From an uncultured Paraprevotella sp. (GTDB lineage: Bacteria; Bacteroidota; Bacteroidia; Bacteroidales; Bacteroidaceae): a stretch of DNA of 53,391 nucleotides. Below, in pieces: positions 1 to 8,985 of the stretch (the stretch's first letter is position 1; every line of letters starts with the position of its first letter). Made by a program: the position numbers and the translations under genes. Below the pieces are notes generated by a model. The model ran no database searches. It was not told the DNA's origin and saw only the letters and a list, made by a program, of their open reading frames with translations. The DNA is taken from the NCBI GenBank assembly GCA_944321525.1, contig CALULQ010000028.1, positions 1 through 53,391 on the forward strand, given 5' to 3'.

Positions 1-19
1 CCTTGCGCAGGGGCGGATT

Positions 20-83
20 GTACTTTGCGGAGAGTACTCGAGTACTCTGCGGCAAGTACTCGAATGCTCTCCGCAAAGCATGC
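20..83. repeat. GTACT-rich palindromic intergenic repeat, copy 1
   Basis: The pentamer GTACT starts at 20, 34, 42 and 56, and a decayed ATGCT starts at 64, so spacings alternate 14 and 8 and the period is 22 bp. The left end TACTTTGCGGAGAG is nearly the reverse complement of the right end CTCTCCGCAAAGCA, so the whole element can fold into a long hairpin. Related copies lie at about 17710, 31176 and 51495, all between genes. Confidence 0.8.
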
Positions 84-160
84 TGGCGCACGCCGCAGGC
101 CCGCGCGACGCAAACCGGGGCCGCGCCACGCGGCATCCGCTGTTTGCGCCGCACGCCACC

Positions 161-180
161 GTTGCGCGCCGGCGCGCAAC
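161..180. repeat. Perfect 20-bp GC palindrome
   Basis: GTTGCGCGCCGGCGCGCAAC is its own reverse complement. It sits in the 353-bp non-coding stretch before prfA, upstream of the -7 element. The rest of positions 1-353 holds the GTACT repeat and the prfA promoter; I see no gene there. Confidence 0.7.
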
Positions 181-326
181 GTGCAACAAAACGGACAATC
201 AGGCAAGAGCCCCCACGCCCGGCACCCCCCAGCACCTATTTCTCCCCACCTTGCCGCCGCGGATTTTGAAGGACATGACACAAACTTTTGCAGCCCGTCG
301 TGCAAAGCCCTTTCATTTTTTCTGTG

Positions 327-334
327 TATCTTTG
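327..334 (+). promoter_or_regulatory. prfA -7 promoter element
   Basis: TATCTTTG is a perfect match to the Bacteroidales -7 consensus TAnnTTTG and lies 20 bp before the ATG at 354. No clear -33 TTTG at the usual distance. Its position rules out the longer reading frame that opens at 288, because transcription would begin downstream of that ATG. Confidence 0.7.
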
Positions 335-353
335 CAGTCAGAAACTTGATATT

Positions 354-1466
354 ATGGCAGAAAGCAACACTATTCTGGACAAACTGGAAGGTCTGGTGAG
401 CCGCTACGAGGAAGTGGGCACGCTCATCACCGACCCGCACGTGATCGGCGACCAAAAACGCTACGTGAAACTCACCAAGGAGTATAAGGACCTGGGCGAC
501 ATCATGAAGGCCCGGAAGGATTATCTGGACTGCCTGCAGACCGTGCAGGACGCCAAGGAGATGCTGGCCACGGAGGACGACCCGGACATGAAAGACATGG
601 CCCGCGAGGAACTGGCCGCCGCCGAAAAGCGCATCCCCGAAATAGAAGAACAAATCAAGCTGCTGCTCGTTCCGGCCGACCCGGAGGACGACAAGAACGT
701 CATCATGGAAATCCGCGGCGGAACGGGCGGCGACGAAGCGGCCCTCTTTGCCGGGGACCTCTTCCGCATGTACACCAAGTTCTGCGAGATGAAGGGCTGG
801 AAAGTGGCCGTGTCCAGCTACACGGAAGGCGCCGCGGGCGGCTTCAAGGAAATCATCTTCAGCGTGACGGGCGAAAAGGTCTATGGCACACTGAAATACG
901 AGTCGGGCGTGCACCGCGTGCAGCGCGTCCCCGCCACCGAGACGCAAGGACGGGTGCACACGTCGGCCGCCACCGTGGCCGTGCTGCCCGAAGCGCAGGA
1001 GTTCGACGTGGAAATCAACGAGGGCGAAATCAAGTGGGACACCTTCCGCTCCAGCGGCGCGGGCGGGCAGAACGTGAACAAGGTGGAGTCCGGCGTGCGC
1101 GCACGCTATATGTGGAAGAACCCCAACACGGGCGAAACGGAGGAAATCCTCATCGAATGCACCGAGACGCGCGACCAGCCCAAGAACAAGGAGCGCGCGC
1201 TGGCGCGCCTGCGCACGTTCATCTACGACAAGGAGCACCAGAAATACATCGACGACATCGCCAGCCGCCGCAAGACCATGGTGTCCACCGGCGACCGCTC
1301 GGCCAAGATACGCACCTACAACTACCCGCAAAGCCGCATCACCGACCACCGCATCGGCTACAACATGCAGAACCTGCCGTCGTTCATGGACGGCAACATA
1401 CAGGACTGCATCGACCAGCTGACCGTGGCCGAGAACGCCGAGCGGATGAAAGAAAGCGAACTGTAA
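354..1466 (+). CDS. prfA: Peptide chain release factor 1
   Basis: RF1 recognises UAA and UAG stop codons in the ribosomal A site and triggers peptide release. The 370-residue product has the usual family length. The codon-reading tripeptide PAT is at residues 193-195 (within QRVPATE), which marks RF1 rather than RF2. The catalytic GGQ loop is at 237-239 (GAGGQNVN). The N-terminal region is the helical domain of class I release factors. The frame is open from 288, but I chose ATG 354 because the predicted protein then begins MAESNTILDKLEG as in relatives, and because the -7 element lies at 327-334. A DUF4153 gene follows after 16 bp, so the two are probably cotranscribed. Confidence 0.97.
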   Translation: MAESNTILDKLEGLVSRYEEVGTLITDPHVIGDQKRYVKLTKEYKDLGDIMKARKDYLDCLQTVQDAKEMLATEDDPDMKDMAREELAAAEKRIPEIEEQIKLLLVPADPEDDKNVIMEIRGGTGGDEAALFAGDLFRMYTKFCEMKGWKVAVSSYTEGAAGGFKEIIFSVTGEKVYGTLKYESGVHRVQRVPATETQGRVHTSAATVAVLPEAQEFDVEINEGEIKWDTFRSSGAGGQNVNKVESGVRARYMWKNPNTGETEEILIECTETRDQPKNKERALARLRTFIYDKEHQKYIDDIASRRKTMVSTGDRSAKIRTYNYPQSRITDHRIGYNMQNLPSFMDGNIQDCIDQLTVAENAERMKESEL

Positions 1467-1482
1467 CGCAAAACCGCACGTC

Positions 1483-3231
1483 ATGAAGAGCATCTTTCCC
1501 CGGCAAGCCTTCGCTCAGAGCCTCCGCCGATGCCTGGAGCGCTTCCCCGCCGCAGCGGGCTTCATCGCCGCGCTCACGGCCTTGCTGCTGGTGCAGTCGT
1601 GGGGAGACAAGTGCGTGCCCGACCGGCTGTTCAGTACGGGGCTTTATTACCTCTCCGTGGGCGGCCTGCTGTCGCTCGTCCTCCGGCTCTGGAGCGAGGA
1701 GACGGAGAACCGGCGCACGGTGCTGGCCGCCAAGGTGGCGGGCCACACCGCCTTGCTGATCGACGCGGCCTACCTGTACGACCTGCCCGCAGGCGCCATC
1801 GGCATGGAAGCCATCCTCATGCACGCCTCCCTCGTGACGGCGCTGGCCCTGAGCGTGTGCATCCTGCCGTTCCTCCGCGAAAAGGACGACATCGCCTCGT
1901 GGAATTTCGCCTGGGAACTGGCCGGACATCTCATCAGTTCCTGCCTCGTGGGGATCCTCATGTTCGGCGGCTTGAGCCTGCTGACCGCCTCGCTTTCCGG
2001 ACTGTTCGGCCTGGACGTCGACTCGCGGTGGTACCAGACGTGGTGCACCGTCTGCCTGCTGTTCCTTTCCCTCCTCCTGTTCCTGGGACGGATTCCTGCC
2101 GGAGAAGGCAAACATGACCGCATGGCCTACACCCCGCCCTTCGTGCAGAAAACCATCCGCTACTTGTTCCTCCCGCTGATGGGGTGCTACCTGTTGGTGC
2201 TCTATGCCTATCTGGCCAAGATACTCGCACAATGGGAACTGCCGGACGGATGGGTCTCTTGGCTGGTGACAGCGCTCATGGGCGGCTGCATCGCCACGGA
2301 ATGTTGCCTCTACCCCCTGCAGCGGCAAAGCGGACCGCGGTTTGAACGCCTCGTGGCGCGCTGGCTGCCCGTGGCCATCCTGCCGCTGCTGGCGCTGATG
2401 ACCGTAGGCATCGCCCGCCGCATCGGCGACTACGGCTACACGCCCAGCCGCCTTTACCTCCTGACGCTCAACCTGTGGTTCTACCTGGTGTGCGGCGGAC
2501 TGTTCCTCTCGCGGAAACGCATCCGGTGGATTCCGGTGTCGTTTGCCGCGATTTTCCTGCTCACGTCCGTGCTGCCGTGGAACCTGACGAGCGTCTCGCG
2601 CCGCTACCTGCTGCGGTCGGTGGACGAAGTGTTCCGCGCATCGTGCAAAAAGCCCCTGCCGCTCAGCGACGAAGACTATCTGGACTGGCTGCGTACCCTG
2701 CCCCGCCAGGAAGCCCTCAACACGAACGACCGCCTGCGCTACCTGGCAGAAGAACTGGACGAACCCGCCGTCGCCCGCTACATCAGCCCGGACATCTACT
2801 TCTGGAGCATCCGAAACGCCATCAGCGAGCCGGAGAAATATACTTATACCAAAGGGAAAGACGGCCGGATACAAGTGGTGGTGAAGGACGTCCGCAACTA
2901 CTCCACGTCTTCCATCCGCCCATTCACCCTGCCGATAGAAGAAGGCTACAAGGCCATAAGGCTGTATGAAAACCAGGAATGCGACATCCGTCCCTGCGGA
3001 AAGGACGGCGAATGGTGGGCGATTACCTGCCGCGACAGTCTGATGTCCGACACCTTGTATGTACGGCCGGACTCCCTGCGCCAATGGGGTTCCGGGGAAG
3101 CGTTCACGCCCAGCGAGCTGTCCACCCGCAACCCAGGCAACCGCTTCATCATGACCGGATTCAACTTTTACGATAACCCGGCCGACAGCTTCCGGCACTT
3201 CGCCCTCTGGGGCTATTATCTCATGAAATAG
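1483..3231 (+). CDS. DUF4153-like polytopic membrane protein
   Basis: This 582-residue inner-membrane protein is unnamed. About the first 370 residues form roughly ten hydrophobic segments (for example [15 protein letters not shown] near residue 26 and [15 protein letters not shown] near 350). They are followed by a soluble C-terminal half of about 220 residues containing charged and tyrosine-rich stretches. The segment around residues 215-260, with [14 protein letters not shown] and YAYLAKI, and the later [14 protein letters not shown] resemble DUF4153 proteins of Bacteroidales. No enzymatic motif is visible. It sits between prfA and pyrF on the same strand, with 16 bp before and 26 bp after, suggesting one transcript; the context gives no clear function. 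The family call is from memory of conserved segments. A long antisense frame covering the same interval is a shadow. Confidence 0.8.
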   Translation: MKSIFPRQAFAQSLRRCLERFPAAAGFIAALTALLLVQSWGDKCVPDRLFSTGLYYLSVGGLLSLVLRLWSEETENRRTVLAAKVAGHTALLIDAAYLYDLPAGAIGMEAILMHASLVTALALSVCILPFLREKDDIASWNFAWELAGHLISSCLVGILMFGGLSLLTASLSGLFGLDVDSRWYQTWCTVCLLFLSLLLFLGRIPAGEGKHDRMAYTPPFVQKTIRYLFLPLMGCYLLVLYAYLAKILAQWELPDGWVSWLVTALMGGCIATECCLYPLQRQSGPRFERLVARWLPVAILPLLALMTVGIARRIGDYGYTPSRLYLLTLNLWFYLVCGGLFLSRKRIRWIPVSFAAIFLLTSVLPWNLTSVSRRYLLRSVDEVFRASCKKPLPLSDEDYLDWLRTLPRQEALNTNDRLRYLAEELDEPAVARYISPDIYFWSIRNAISEPEKYTYTKGKDGRIQVVVKDVRNYSTSSIRPFTLPIEEGYKAIRLYENQECDIRPCGKDGEWWAITCRDSLMSDTLYVRPDSLRQWGSGEAFTPSELSTRNPGNRFIMTGFNFYDNPADSFRHFALWGYYLMK

Positions 3232-3257
3232 TTTCAACTACATCCAAACATAACAGC

Positions 3258-4082
3258 ATGAACAAGCAACAACTTTTCGAGAACATCAAGAAGAAACAAT
3301 CCTTCCTTTGCGTGGGACTGGACACGGACATCAAGAAGATTCCGCAGCATCTGTTGAAAGAAGAAGAAGACCCCATCTTCGCCTTCAACAAGGCCATCAT
3401 CGACGCCACCGCGCCCTACTGCATCGCCTATAAGCCCAACCTGGCCTTCTACGAAAGCATGGGCGTGAAGGGATGGCTCGCGTTTGAAAAGACCATCAAG
3501 TACCTGAACGAGAACTATCCCGACCAGTTCATCATCGCCGACGCCAAGCGCGGCGACATCGGCAACACGTCGGCCATGTATGCCCGCACCTTCTTCGAGG
3601 AAATGCAACTCGACGCGCTGACCGTGGCCCCCTACATGGGCGAGGACAGCGTGACGCCCTTCCTCGGCTACGAAGGCAAGTGGGTCGTCCTGCTCGCCCT
3701 GACCAGCAACAAGGGCTCGCACGACTTCCAGCTGACAGAGGACGCACAGGGTGAACGCCTCTTCGAGAAAGTGCTGCGCAAAAGCCAGGAATGGGGCAAC
3801 GACGAGAACATGATGTACGTGGTGGGCGCCACGCAAGGACGCATGTTCGAGGACATCCGCAAAATCGTCCCCGAACACTTCCTGCTCGTGCCGGGCATCG
3901 GCGCGCAAGGCGGTTCGCTGGAGGAAGTGTGCCGCTACGGCATGAACCGCACCTGCGGACTGATAGTGAACAGCAGCCGGGCCATCATCTACGCCGACCC
4001 GTCGGAAAACTTCGCCGCCACGGCCGCCGAAAAAGCACGCGAAGTGCAACAGCAAATGGCCGCCCAGCTACAGAACCTGTAA
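3258..4082 (+). CDS. pyrF: Orotidine 5'-phosphate decarboxylase
   Basis: Catalyses the last step of UMP synthesis, orotidine monophosphate to UMP plus CO2, in the cytoplasm. The 274-residue length and sequence fit the longer subfamily 2 (Mycobacterium/Bacteroides type) rather than the roughly 230-residue E. coli type. The active-site motif DAKRGDIG is at residues 95-102, with catalytic Lys97 between Asp95 and Asp100. An early substrate-binding segment FLCVGLDTD lies near residue 16, and the phosphate-binding end of the barrel is around [10 protein letters not shown] near 213. It starts 26 bp after the DUF4153 gene. The following 137-bp gap is AT-rich and probably contains the start of the lpx transcript. 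Confidence 0.95.
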   Translation: MNKQQLFENIKKKQSFLCVGLDTDIKKIPQHLLKEEEDPIFAFNKAIIDATAPYCIAYKPNLAFYESMGVKGWLAFEKTIKYLNENYPDQFIIADAKRGDIGNTSAMYARTFFEEMQLDALTVAPYMGEDSVTPFLGYEGKWVVLLALTSNKGSHDFQLTEDAQGERLFEKVLRKSQEWGNDENMMYVVGATQGRMFEDIRKIVPEHFLLVPGIGAQGGSLEEVCRYGMNRTCGLIVNSSRAIIYADPSENFAATAAEKAREVQQQMAAQLQNL

Positions 4083-4181
4083 AACCGCCCCGCGCCCCCG
4101 CAAAGCGCCAAAAAGAAAGCATAAAACGGGGGCGCGAACGATTTTATGGGCCAAAATATAGCGTAATTCGATTTTTTTTGC

Positions 4182-4189
4182 GAAATTTG
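4182..4189 (+). promoter_or_regulatory. Possible weak -7 element before lpxD
   Basis: GAAATTTG differs from TAnnTTTG only at the first base and lies in an AT-rich stretch 31 bp before the lpxD start. No good -33 element. It is the best candidate in the pyrF-lpxD gap. Confidence 0.3.
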
Positions 4190-4219
4190 CAAAATTAGTA
4201 ATGACAATAACACAAGGCC

Positions 4220-5269
4220 ATGGAATTTACCGCCAAGCAAATCGCTGAATTCATACAAGGGACGGTAGAAGGGAATGAAAACGCTACGGTGCACACTTTT
4301 GCCAAAATAGAAGAAGGTGTGCCGGGAGCCATCTCGTTTCTGTCCAATCCCAAATACACCCATTACCTCTACGACACACAGTCGAGCATCGTGCTGGTCG
4401 ACAAGGCACTCACTCTGGAGAAAGACACCCAAGCCACCCTTATCCGCGTGGACAACGCCTACGACGCCGTGGCCAAACTGCTGACACTGTATGAAATGAG
4501 CAAGCCCAAGAAAAAGGGCATTGACCCGCTGGCATACATCGCACCGAGCGCCACAGTGGGCGAAGACTGCTACATCGCCCCGTTCGCCTACGTGGGCGAA
4601 AACGTGCGCATCGGAAAAGGCACACAAATCTACCCCCACACGACCATCTGCGACAATGCGTCCGTGGGGGAAAACTGTATCTTATATCCTAACGTGTCGG
4701 TCTACCACGACTGCCGCATCGGCAACCGCGTCATCCTGCATTCGGGCTGCGTCATCGGCGCCGACGGCTTCGGCTTCGCCCCCACTCCCCACGGGTATGA
4801 CAAGATCCCGCAGATTGGCATCGTCACCATCGAAGACGACGTGGAAATCGGCGCCAACACGTGCGTGGACCGCTCCACCATGGGCTCCACCTACGTGCGC
4901 AAGGGCGTCAAACTGGACAACCTGGTGCAAGTGGCGCACAACGTGGAAGTGGGCGAAAACACCGTCATGTCCGCGCAAGTGGGCGTGGCCGGGTCCACCA
5001 AAATCGGACAGTGGTGCATGTTCGGCGGACAAGTGGGCATCGCCGGGCACGCCGTCATCGGCGACCAAGTGAGGTCCGGCGCACAAGCCGGCATCGCCGG
5101 CAGCATCCGCAAGGGACACGTCACCGTGCAAGGCTCGCCGGCCATCGAAGCCAAAAACTTCGCGCGCTCGAGCATCGTGTTCAAAAACCTCCCGGAAATG
5201 TACACCGACGTGAACCGCATGAAGAAGGAAATAGAAGAACTAAAAGAATTACTGAACAAGAAGAAATAA
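4220..5269 (+). CDS. lpxD: UDP-3-O-(3-hydroxyacyl)glucosamine N-acyltransferase LpxD
   Basis: Third committed enzyme of lipid A synthesis: it adds the N-linked 3-hydroxyacyl chain to UDP-3-O-acylglucosamine in the cytoplasm. The 349-residue protein has the family layout: an N-terminal uridine-binding domain (about 1-100), a left-handed parallel beta-helix made of hexapeptide repeats (about 110-310, such as [17 protein letters not shown]), and a charged C-terminal helix ending in several lysines. The conserved segment [16 protein letters not shown] near residue 178 and [14 protein letters not shown] near 236 carry the expected catalytic histidines. lpxC-fabZ starts 6 bp after its stop, so translation is likely coupled. 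Confidence 0.96.
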   Translation: MEFTAKQIAEFIQGTVEGNENATVHTFAKIEEGVPGAISFLSNPKYTHYLYDTQSSIVLVDKALTLEKDTQATLIRVDNAYDAVAKLLTLYEMSKPKKKGIDPLAYIAPSATVGEDCYIAPFAYVGENVRIGKGTQIYPHTTICDNASVGENCILYPNVSVYHDCRIGNRVILHSGCVIGADGFGFAPTPHGYDKIPQIGIVTIEDDVEIGANTCVDRSTMGSTYVRKGVKLDNLVQVAHNVEVGENTVMSAQVGVAGSTKIGQWCMFGGQVGIAGHAVIGDQVRSGAQAGIAGSIRKGHVTVQGSPAIEAKNFARSSIVFKNLPEMYTDVNRMKKEIEELKELLNKKK

Positions 5270-5275
5270 AGCGCC

Positions 5276-6661
5276 ATGTTGAAACAAAAGACATTACAAG
5301 GAAGTTTCTCTTTGTACGGCAAAGGATTGCACACGGGACTGAACCTGACCGTCACGTTCAACCCCGCTCCTGAAAACCACGGATATAAAATCCAACGCAT
5401 CGACATGGACGGCCAACCGGTGATAGACGCCGTGGCCGAAAATGTGATAGAAACCACAAGAGGCACAGTGCTCGGGCGAGGCGAGGCACGATGCAGCACC
5501 GTGGAACATGCCATGGCCGCCTTGTACGCCATGGGCGTGGACAACTGCCTGCTGCAGGTCAACGGGCCCGAACTCCCCATCCTGGACGGAAGCGCCGAAA
5601 TCTATGTGGAAAACATCAAGCGCGTGGGCATCGCGGAACAGAACGCCGTCAAGGATTGCTACATCATCCGCAAGAAACTGGAAGTGAAGGACGAGGAGAC
5701 CGGCTCGTGCATCACCATCCTCCCCGACGACCAGTTCAGCATCACCGCCATGATTTCTTTCAACTCCAAAGTGCTCTCCAGCCAGTTCGCCACTTTGGAC
5801 AACATGGACAACTTTGAAAGCGAAATAGCTCCCAGCCGCACGTTCGTGTTCATCCGCGAAGTGGAACAGCTCATGGCCGCCGGACTCATCAAGGGCGGCG
5901 ACCTGGACAACGCCATCGTCATCTACGAGAACGAAATGCCGCAGGAGAAACTCGACCGGCTGGCCGACTCCATCGGAGTGCCCCACCATAACGCAAAAGA
6001 AAAAGGATACCTGAACCACAAGCCCTTGGTGTGGGAAAACGAACCGGCACGCCACAAGTTGCTCGACATCATCGGCGACATGGCCCTCATCGGGAAACCC
6101 ATCAAAGGACGCATCATCGCCACACGGCCGGGACATACCATCAACAACAAGTTCGCACGGCTCATCCGCAAGGAAATACGCGCACACGAAATCCAGGCAC
6201 CGGGCTACGACTGCAACGAACCGCCCATCATGGACGTGAACCGCATCCGCGAACTCCTGCCGCACCGCTACCCCATGCAACTGGTGGACAAGGTCATCGA
6301 ACTGGGCCCCACTACCATCGTGGCCGTGAAGAACGTGACAAGCAACGAACCTTTCTTCACGGGCCATTTCCCGCAAGAGCCCGTCATGCCGGGCGTGCTG
6401 CAAATCGAAGCCATGGCCCAGGCCGGCGGACTGCTGGTGCTGAACTCCGTGGACGAACCGGAGCGCTGGAGCACTTACTTCTTACGCATCGACCAAGTGA
6501 AGTTCCGGCAGAAAGTGGTGCCGGGCGACACCTTATTATTTAAGGTGGAACTGCTGGCACCCGTCCGCCACGGAATCTCCTCCATGCGCGGCTATGTGTT
6601 CGTGGGCGAACGCGTCGTCATGGAAGCTACATTCACCGCACAAATCGTAAAGAACAAGTAA
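5276..6661 (+). CDS. lpxC-fabZ: Bifunctional UDP-3-O-acyl-GlcNAc deacetylase / 3-hydroxyacyl-ACP dehydratase
   Basis: A natural fusion typical of Bacteroidetes. Residues about 1-300 are LpxC, the zinc deacetylase of lipid A synthesis: STVEHAMAALYAMGVDN supplies one zinc histidine, and RHKLLDIIGDMAL supplies the later His/Asp ligands. Residues about 315-461 are FabZ, the hot-dog-fold dehydratase of fatty acid elongation, with catalytic His364 in GHFPQEPVMPG and Glu378 in IEAMAQAGG, exactly 14 residues apart as in stand-alone FabZ. Joining the two ties lipid A and phospholipid acyl-chain supply, which compete for hydroxyacyl-ACP. The gene is tightly packed between lpxD (6 bp) and lpxA (16 bp). 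The 461-residue length is normal for the fusion; both active sites look intact. Confidence 0.97.
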   Translation: MLKQKTLQGSFSLYGKGLHTGLNLTVTFNPAPENHGYKIQRIDMDGQPVIDAVAENVIETTRGTVLGRGEARCSTVEHAMAALYAMGVDNCLLQVNGPELPILDGSAEIYVENIKRVGIAEQNAVKDCYIIRKKLEVKDEETGSCITILPDDQFSITAMISFNSKVLSSQFATLDNMDNFESEIAPSRTFVFIREVEQLMAAGLIKGGDLDNAIVIYENEMPQEKLDRLADSIGVPHHNAKEKGYLNHKPLVWENEPARHKLLDIIGDMALIGKPIKGRIIATRPGHTINNKFARLIRKEIRAHEIQAPGYDCNEPPIMDVNRIRELLPHRYPMQLVDKVIELGPTTIVAVKNVTSNEPFFTGHFPQEPVMPGVLQIEAMAQAGGLLVLNSVDEPERWSTYFLRIDQVKFRQKVVPGDTLLFKVELLAPVRHGISSMRGYVFVGERVVMEATFTAQIVKNK

Positions 6662-6677
6662 GACATCAATTATATAT

Positions 6678-7451
6678 ATGAGCAAAATAAGTCCTTTGGC
6701 ATACATCGACCCGGAAGCCAGAATCGGAGAAAACTGCGAAATCGGCCCATTCTGCTTCATCGACAAAAACGTGGAAATCGGCGACAACAATGTACTGATG
6801 AACCACGTAACGGTACTCTACGGCGCACGCATCGGGAACGGAAACACCATCTTCCCCGGAGCCGTCATCGGCGCCGTCCCGCAAGACCTGAAGTTTAGGG
6901 GCGAGGAAACCACCGCCGAAATCGGCGACAACAACAAAATCCGCGAGAACGTCACCATCAACCGGGGCACCGCCGCCAAAGGCCGCACCAAAGTGGGCAG
7001 CGGCAACTTGCTGATGGAAAGCGTGCACGTGGCGCACGATGCCACCGTGGGCGACGATTGCATCATCGGCAACGGCACGAAACTGGCCGGGGAAATCGTG
7101 GTGGACGACCATGCCATCATCAGCGCCAACGTGCTGATGCACCAATTCTGCCGCGTGGGCGGATATACCATGGTGGGCGGCGGAACGCGCTTCAGCCAAG
7201 ACGTGCTGCCCTATAGCATGTGCGCCCGTGAACCGGCAGCCTACTGCGGACTGAACATCGTGGGACTGCGCCGCAGGAACTTCGGCAACGACGTCATCGA
7301 AAACATTCACAGCACCTACCGCATCATCCTGCAAAGCGGCCTCCAACTGGCCGAAGCGCTGCGGAAAGTGCGCGAGGAAGTGCCGTCTTCACCGGAAATC
7401 GATTATATCATAGACTTTATCGAAAGCTCAAAACGGGGCTTCGTCCACTAA
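6678..7451 (+). CDS. lpxA: Acyl-[ACP]-UDP-N-acetylglucosamine O-acyltransferase LpxA
   Basis: First enzyme of lipid A synthesis: it transfers a 3-hydroxyacyl chain from ACP to the 3-OH of UDP-GlcNAc in the cytoplasm. At 257 residues it matches the family. Hexapeptide beta-helix repeats run from residue 5 to about 190 (SPLAYIDPEARIGENCEIG at the start), followed by a helical C-terminal domain (about 195-257). The catalytic-histidine segment VHVAHDATVGDD and the later LMHQFCRVGGYTMVGGG are present. Its position after lpxC-fabZ gives the gene order lpxD, lpxC-fabZ, lpxA; lpxB is not in this window. Confidence 0.96.
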   Translation: MSKISPLAYIDPEARIGENCEIGPFCFIDKNVEIGDNNVLMNHVTVLYGARIGNGNTIFPGAVIGAVPQDLKFRGEETTAEIGDNNKIRENVTINRGTAAKGRTKVGSGNLLMESVHVAHDATVGDDCIIGNGTKLAGEIVVDDHAIISANVLMHQFCRVGGYTMVGGGTRFSQDVLPYSMCAREPAAYCGLNIVGLRRRNFGNDVIENIHSTYRIILQSGLQLAEALRKVREEVPSSPEIDYIIDFIESSKRGFVH

Positions 7452-7471
7452 CCATATCATAACTGCGAACC

Positions 7472-8020
7472 ATGGTATACCGTTTTACCCTCATCTCTAA
7501 CGAAGCGGATGACTTCGTACGAGAAATCAAAATCGACGCCGAAGCCAGCTTCTACGACCTGCACAAGGCCATCCTGGCTGCCTGCAACTACGCCGACGAC
7601 CAGCCCACCAGCTTTTTCACCTGTAACAAGCATTGGGAACAAGAACAAGAAATACTGCTGGAGGACATGGGCACGAGCCGCGAGGACGAAGACGTGCTGC
7701 TGATGAAAGACACCCGCCTGAGCGAACTGCTGGAAGACGAGAAGCAACGCTTGGTCTATGTGTTCGACCCATTGGGCAACCGCATGTTCTTCATGGAACT
7801 GACGGAAATCATTTTCGGCCAGCCACAGCCGCAGCCCGTCTGCAGCCGCAGCCATGGGGAAGCACCGCAGCAAGCCATGGACGTGGAAGAGTTCCTGAAG
7901 AAAGACACGGCTGCAACGCCGGACAACCTGAACGAAGACTTCACGGACAACGAAAATTTCGACGCCGAGGAGTTCGACCCCGAAGGATTCGAAATCAGCG
8001 ACGGCGACCCGTACAAGTAA
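7472..8020 (+). CDS. pRiA4b ORF-3 / TnpR-passenger-like protein
   Basis: A 182-residue acidic cytoplasmic protein with no signal peptide. The first 115 residues resemble the pRiA4b ORF-3-like fold, also called IS1096 element passenger TnpR family: MVYRFTLISNEADDFVREI, then FYDLHKAIL, a CNKHWEQEQEI segment and LVYVFDPLGNRMFFMEL. Despite the family name nothing here suggests a transposon: the gene lies 20 bp after lpxA and only 3 bp before miaA, in step with the operon. The last 60 residues are a very acidic, probably disordered tail (EDFTDNENFDAEEFDPEGFE). Molecular function is unknown. Confidence 0.75.
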   Translation: MVYRFTLISNEADDFVREIKIDAEASFYDLHKAILAACNYADDQPTSFFTCNKHWEQEQEILLEDMGTSREDEDVLLMKDTRLSELLEDEKQRLVYVFDPLGNRMFFMELTEIIFGQPQPQPVCSRSHGEAPQQAMDVEEFLKKDTAATPDNLNEDFTDNENFDAEEFDPEGFEISDGDPYK

Positions 8021-8023
8021 ACC

Positions 8024-8929
8024 ATGAAGCCCCTGCTGGTCGTACTGATAGGCCCTACGGGCGTGGGCAAGACCGAACTCAGCCTCAACTTGGCCGAGTT
8101 CCTGCACACTCCAATCCTCAACGCGGACTCCCGGCAATTGTTCCGCGACTTGCCTATCGGTACCGCCGCACCTACCGCAGAACAGCAACAGCGCGTCAAA
8201 CACTACTTCGTGGGCACGCTGGACCTTACGGACTACTATAGCGCCGCACAATACGAAGCCGACGTGCTCCGCCTGCTGGACATCCTCTTTTCCCGCCACC
8301 CCCTCGCCCTGCTGTCGGGCGGGAGCATGATGTATGTTGATGCAGTGTGCAAAGGCATCGACGACATCCCTACCGTGGACGATGATACCCGCCGCATCAT
8401 GCTGGAACGATACGAAACGGAAGGACTCGACACCTTGTGCCGTGAACTGAAACTTCTCGATCCGGAATACTATCGCACCGTAGACCTCAAAAACCCCAAA
8501 CGCGTAGTGCATGCCTTGGAAATCTGCTACATGACAGGAAAGCCTTATTCCTCCTTCCTCACCAGCCAAACCAAGGAGCGCCCTTTCGACATCCTCAAAA
8601 TAGGACTCCGCCGCGAACGCGAGGAGCTCTACGACCGTATCAACCATCGCGTGGACGAGATGGTGGCACAAGGCTTGGAAGCCGAAGCACGCCGCGTGCT
8701 CCCCTACCGGAATACCAACGCGTTGAACACCGTGGGATACAAGGAAATGTTCCACTACATCGACGGTGACTGGACTTTGGATTTCGCCGTGGAGAAAATC
8801 AAGCAGAACACACGTATCTATTCCCGAAAGCAAATGACTTGGTTCCGTCGCGACCCCTCCATCAACTGGTTCCACCCGGAAGACGAACACGGCATAAAAA
8901 AACTACTGGAAAAGGTGATTATCCGATAA
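8024..8929 (+). CDS. miaA: tRNA dimethylallyltransferase MiaA
   Basis: Adds a dimethylallyl group to N6 of adenosine 37 in tRNAs reading UNN codons. The P-loop [10 protein letters not shown] occupies residues 9-18 with Lys16 and Thr17. Other family segments are [16 protein letters not shown] (about 34-49), the substrate-binding [18 protein letters not shown] and the C-terminal NTVGYKEMF, with the late basic [10 protein letters not shown]. The 301-residue length is normal. It starts 3 bp after the preceding stop, so it is translationally coupled to the pRiA4b-like gene. Confidence 0.95.
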   Translation: MKPLLVVLIGPTGVGKTELSLNLAEFLHTPILNADSRQLFRDLPIGTAAPTAEQQQRVKHYFVGTLDLTDYYSAAQYEADVLRLLDILFSRHPLALLSGGSMMYVDAVCKGIDDIPTVDDDTRRIMLERYETEGLDTLCRELKLLDPEYYRTVDLKNPKRVVHALEICYMTGKPYSSFLTSQTKERPFDILKIGLRREREELYDRINHRVDEMVAQGLEAEARRVLPYRNTNALNTVGYKEMFHYIDGDWTLDFAVEKIKQNTRIYSRKQMTWFRRDPSINWFHPEDEHGIKKLLEKVIIR

Positions 8930-8937
8930 ACTTTTTC

Positions 8938-8945
8938 TAATTTTG
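8938..8945 (+). promoter_or_regulatory. -7 element before the penicillin-binding protein gene
   Basis: TAATTTTG matches TAnnTTTG and starts 9 bp after the miaA stop, 41 bp before the next ATG. No clear -33 element. Confidence 0.5.
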
Positions 8946-8985
8946 CTCAGACAAATGCCCGTTCAACCCGATTAATTCCATTTGC

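Noticed and set aside
3..399. Three overlapping small open frames before prfA
   Set aside because: They run through the GTACT repeat and the GC palindrome. Similar peptide fragments (LEYSAASTR-like) recur wherever the repeat occurs, so they reflect the repeat rather than genes.
1384..3237. 617-residue minus-strand open frame opposite the DUF4153 gene
   Set aside because: Its product is rich in Arg, Gln, Glu, Gly and His with no domain or leader. It is the antisense shadow of a GC-rich gene; the plus-strand frame has clear membrane segments.
7472..8020. A mobile element, because of the TnpR-passenger family name
   Set aside because: No transposase, inverted ends or target duplication is seen, and spacing with lpxA and miaA is that of an operon gene.
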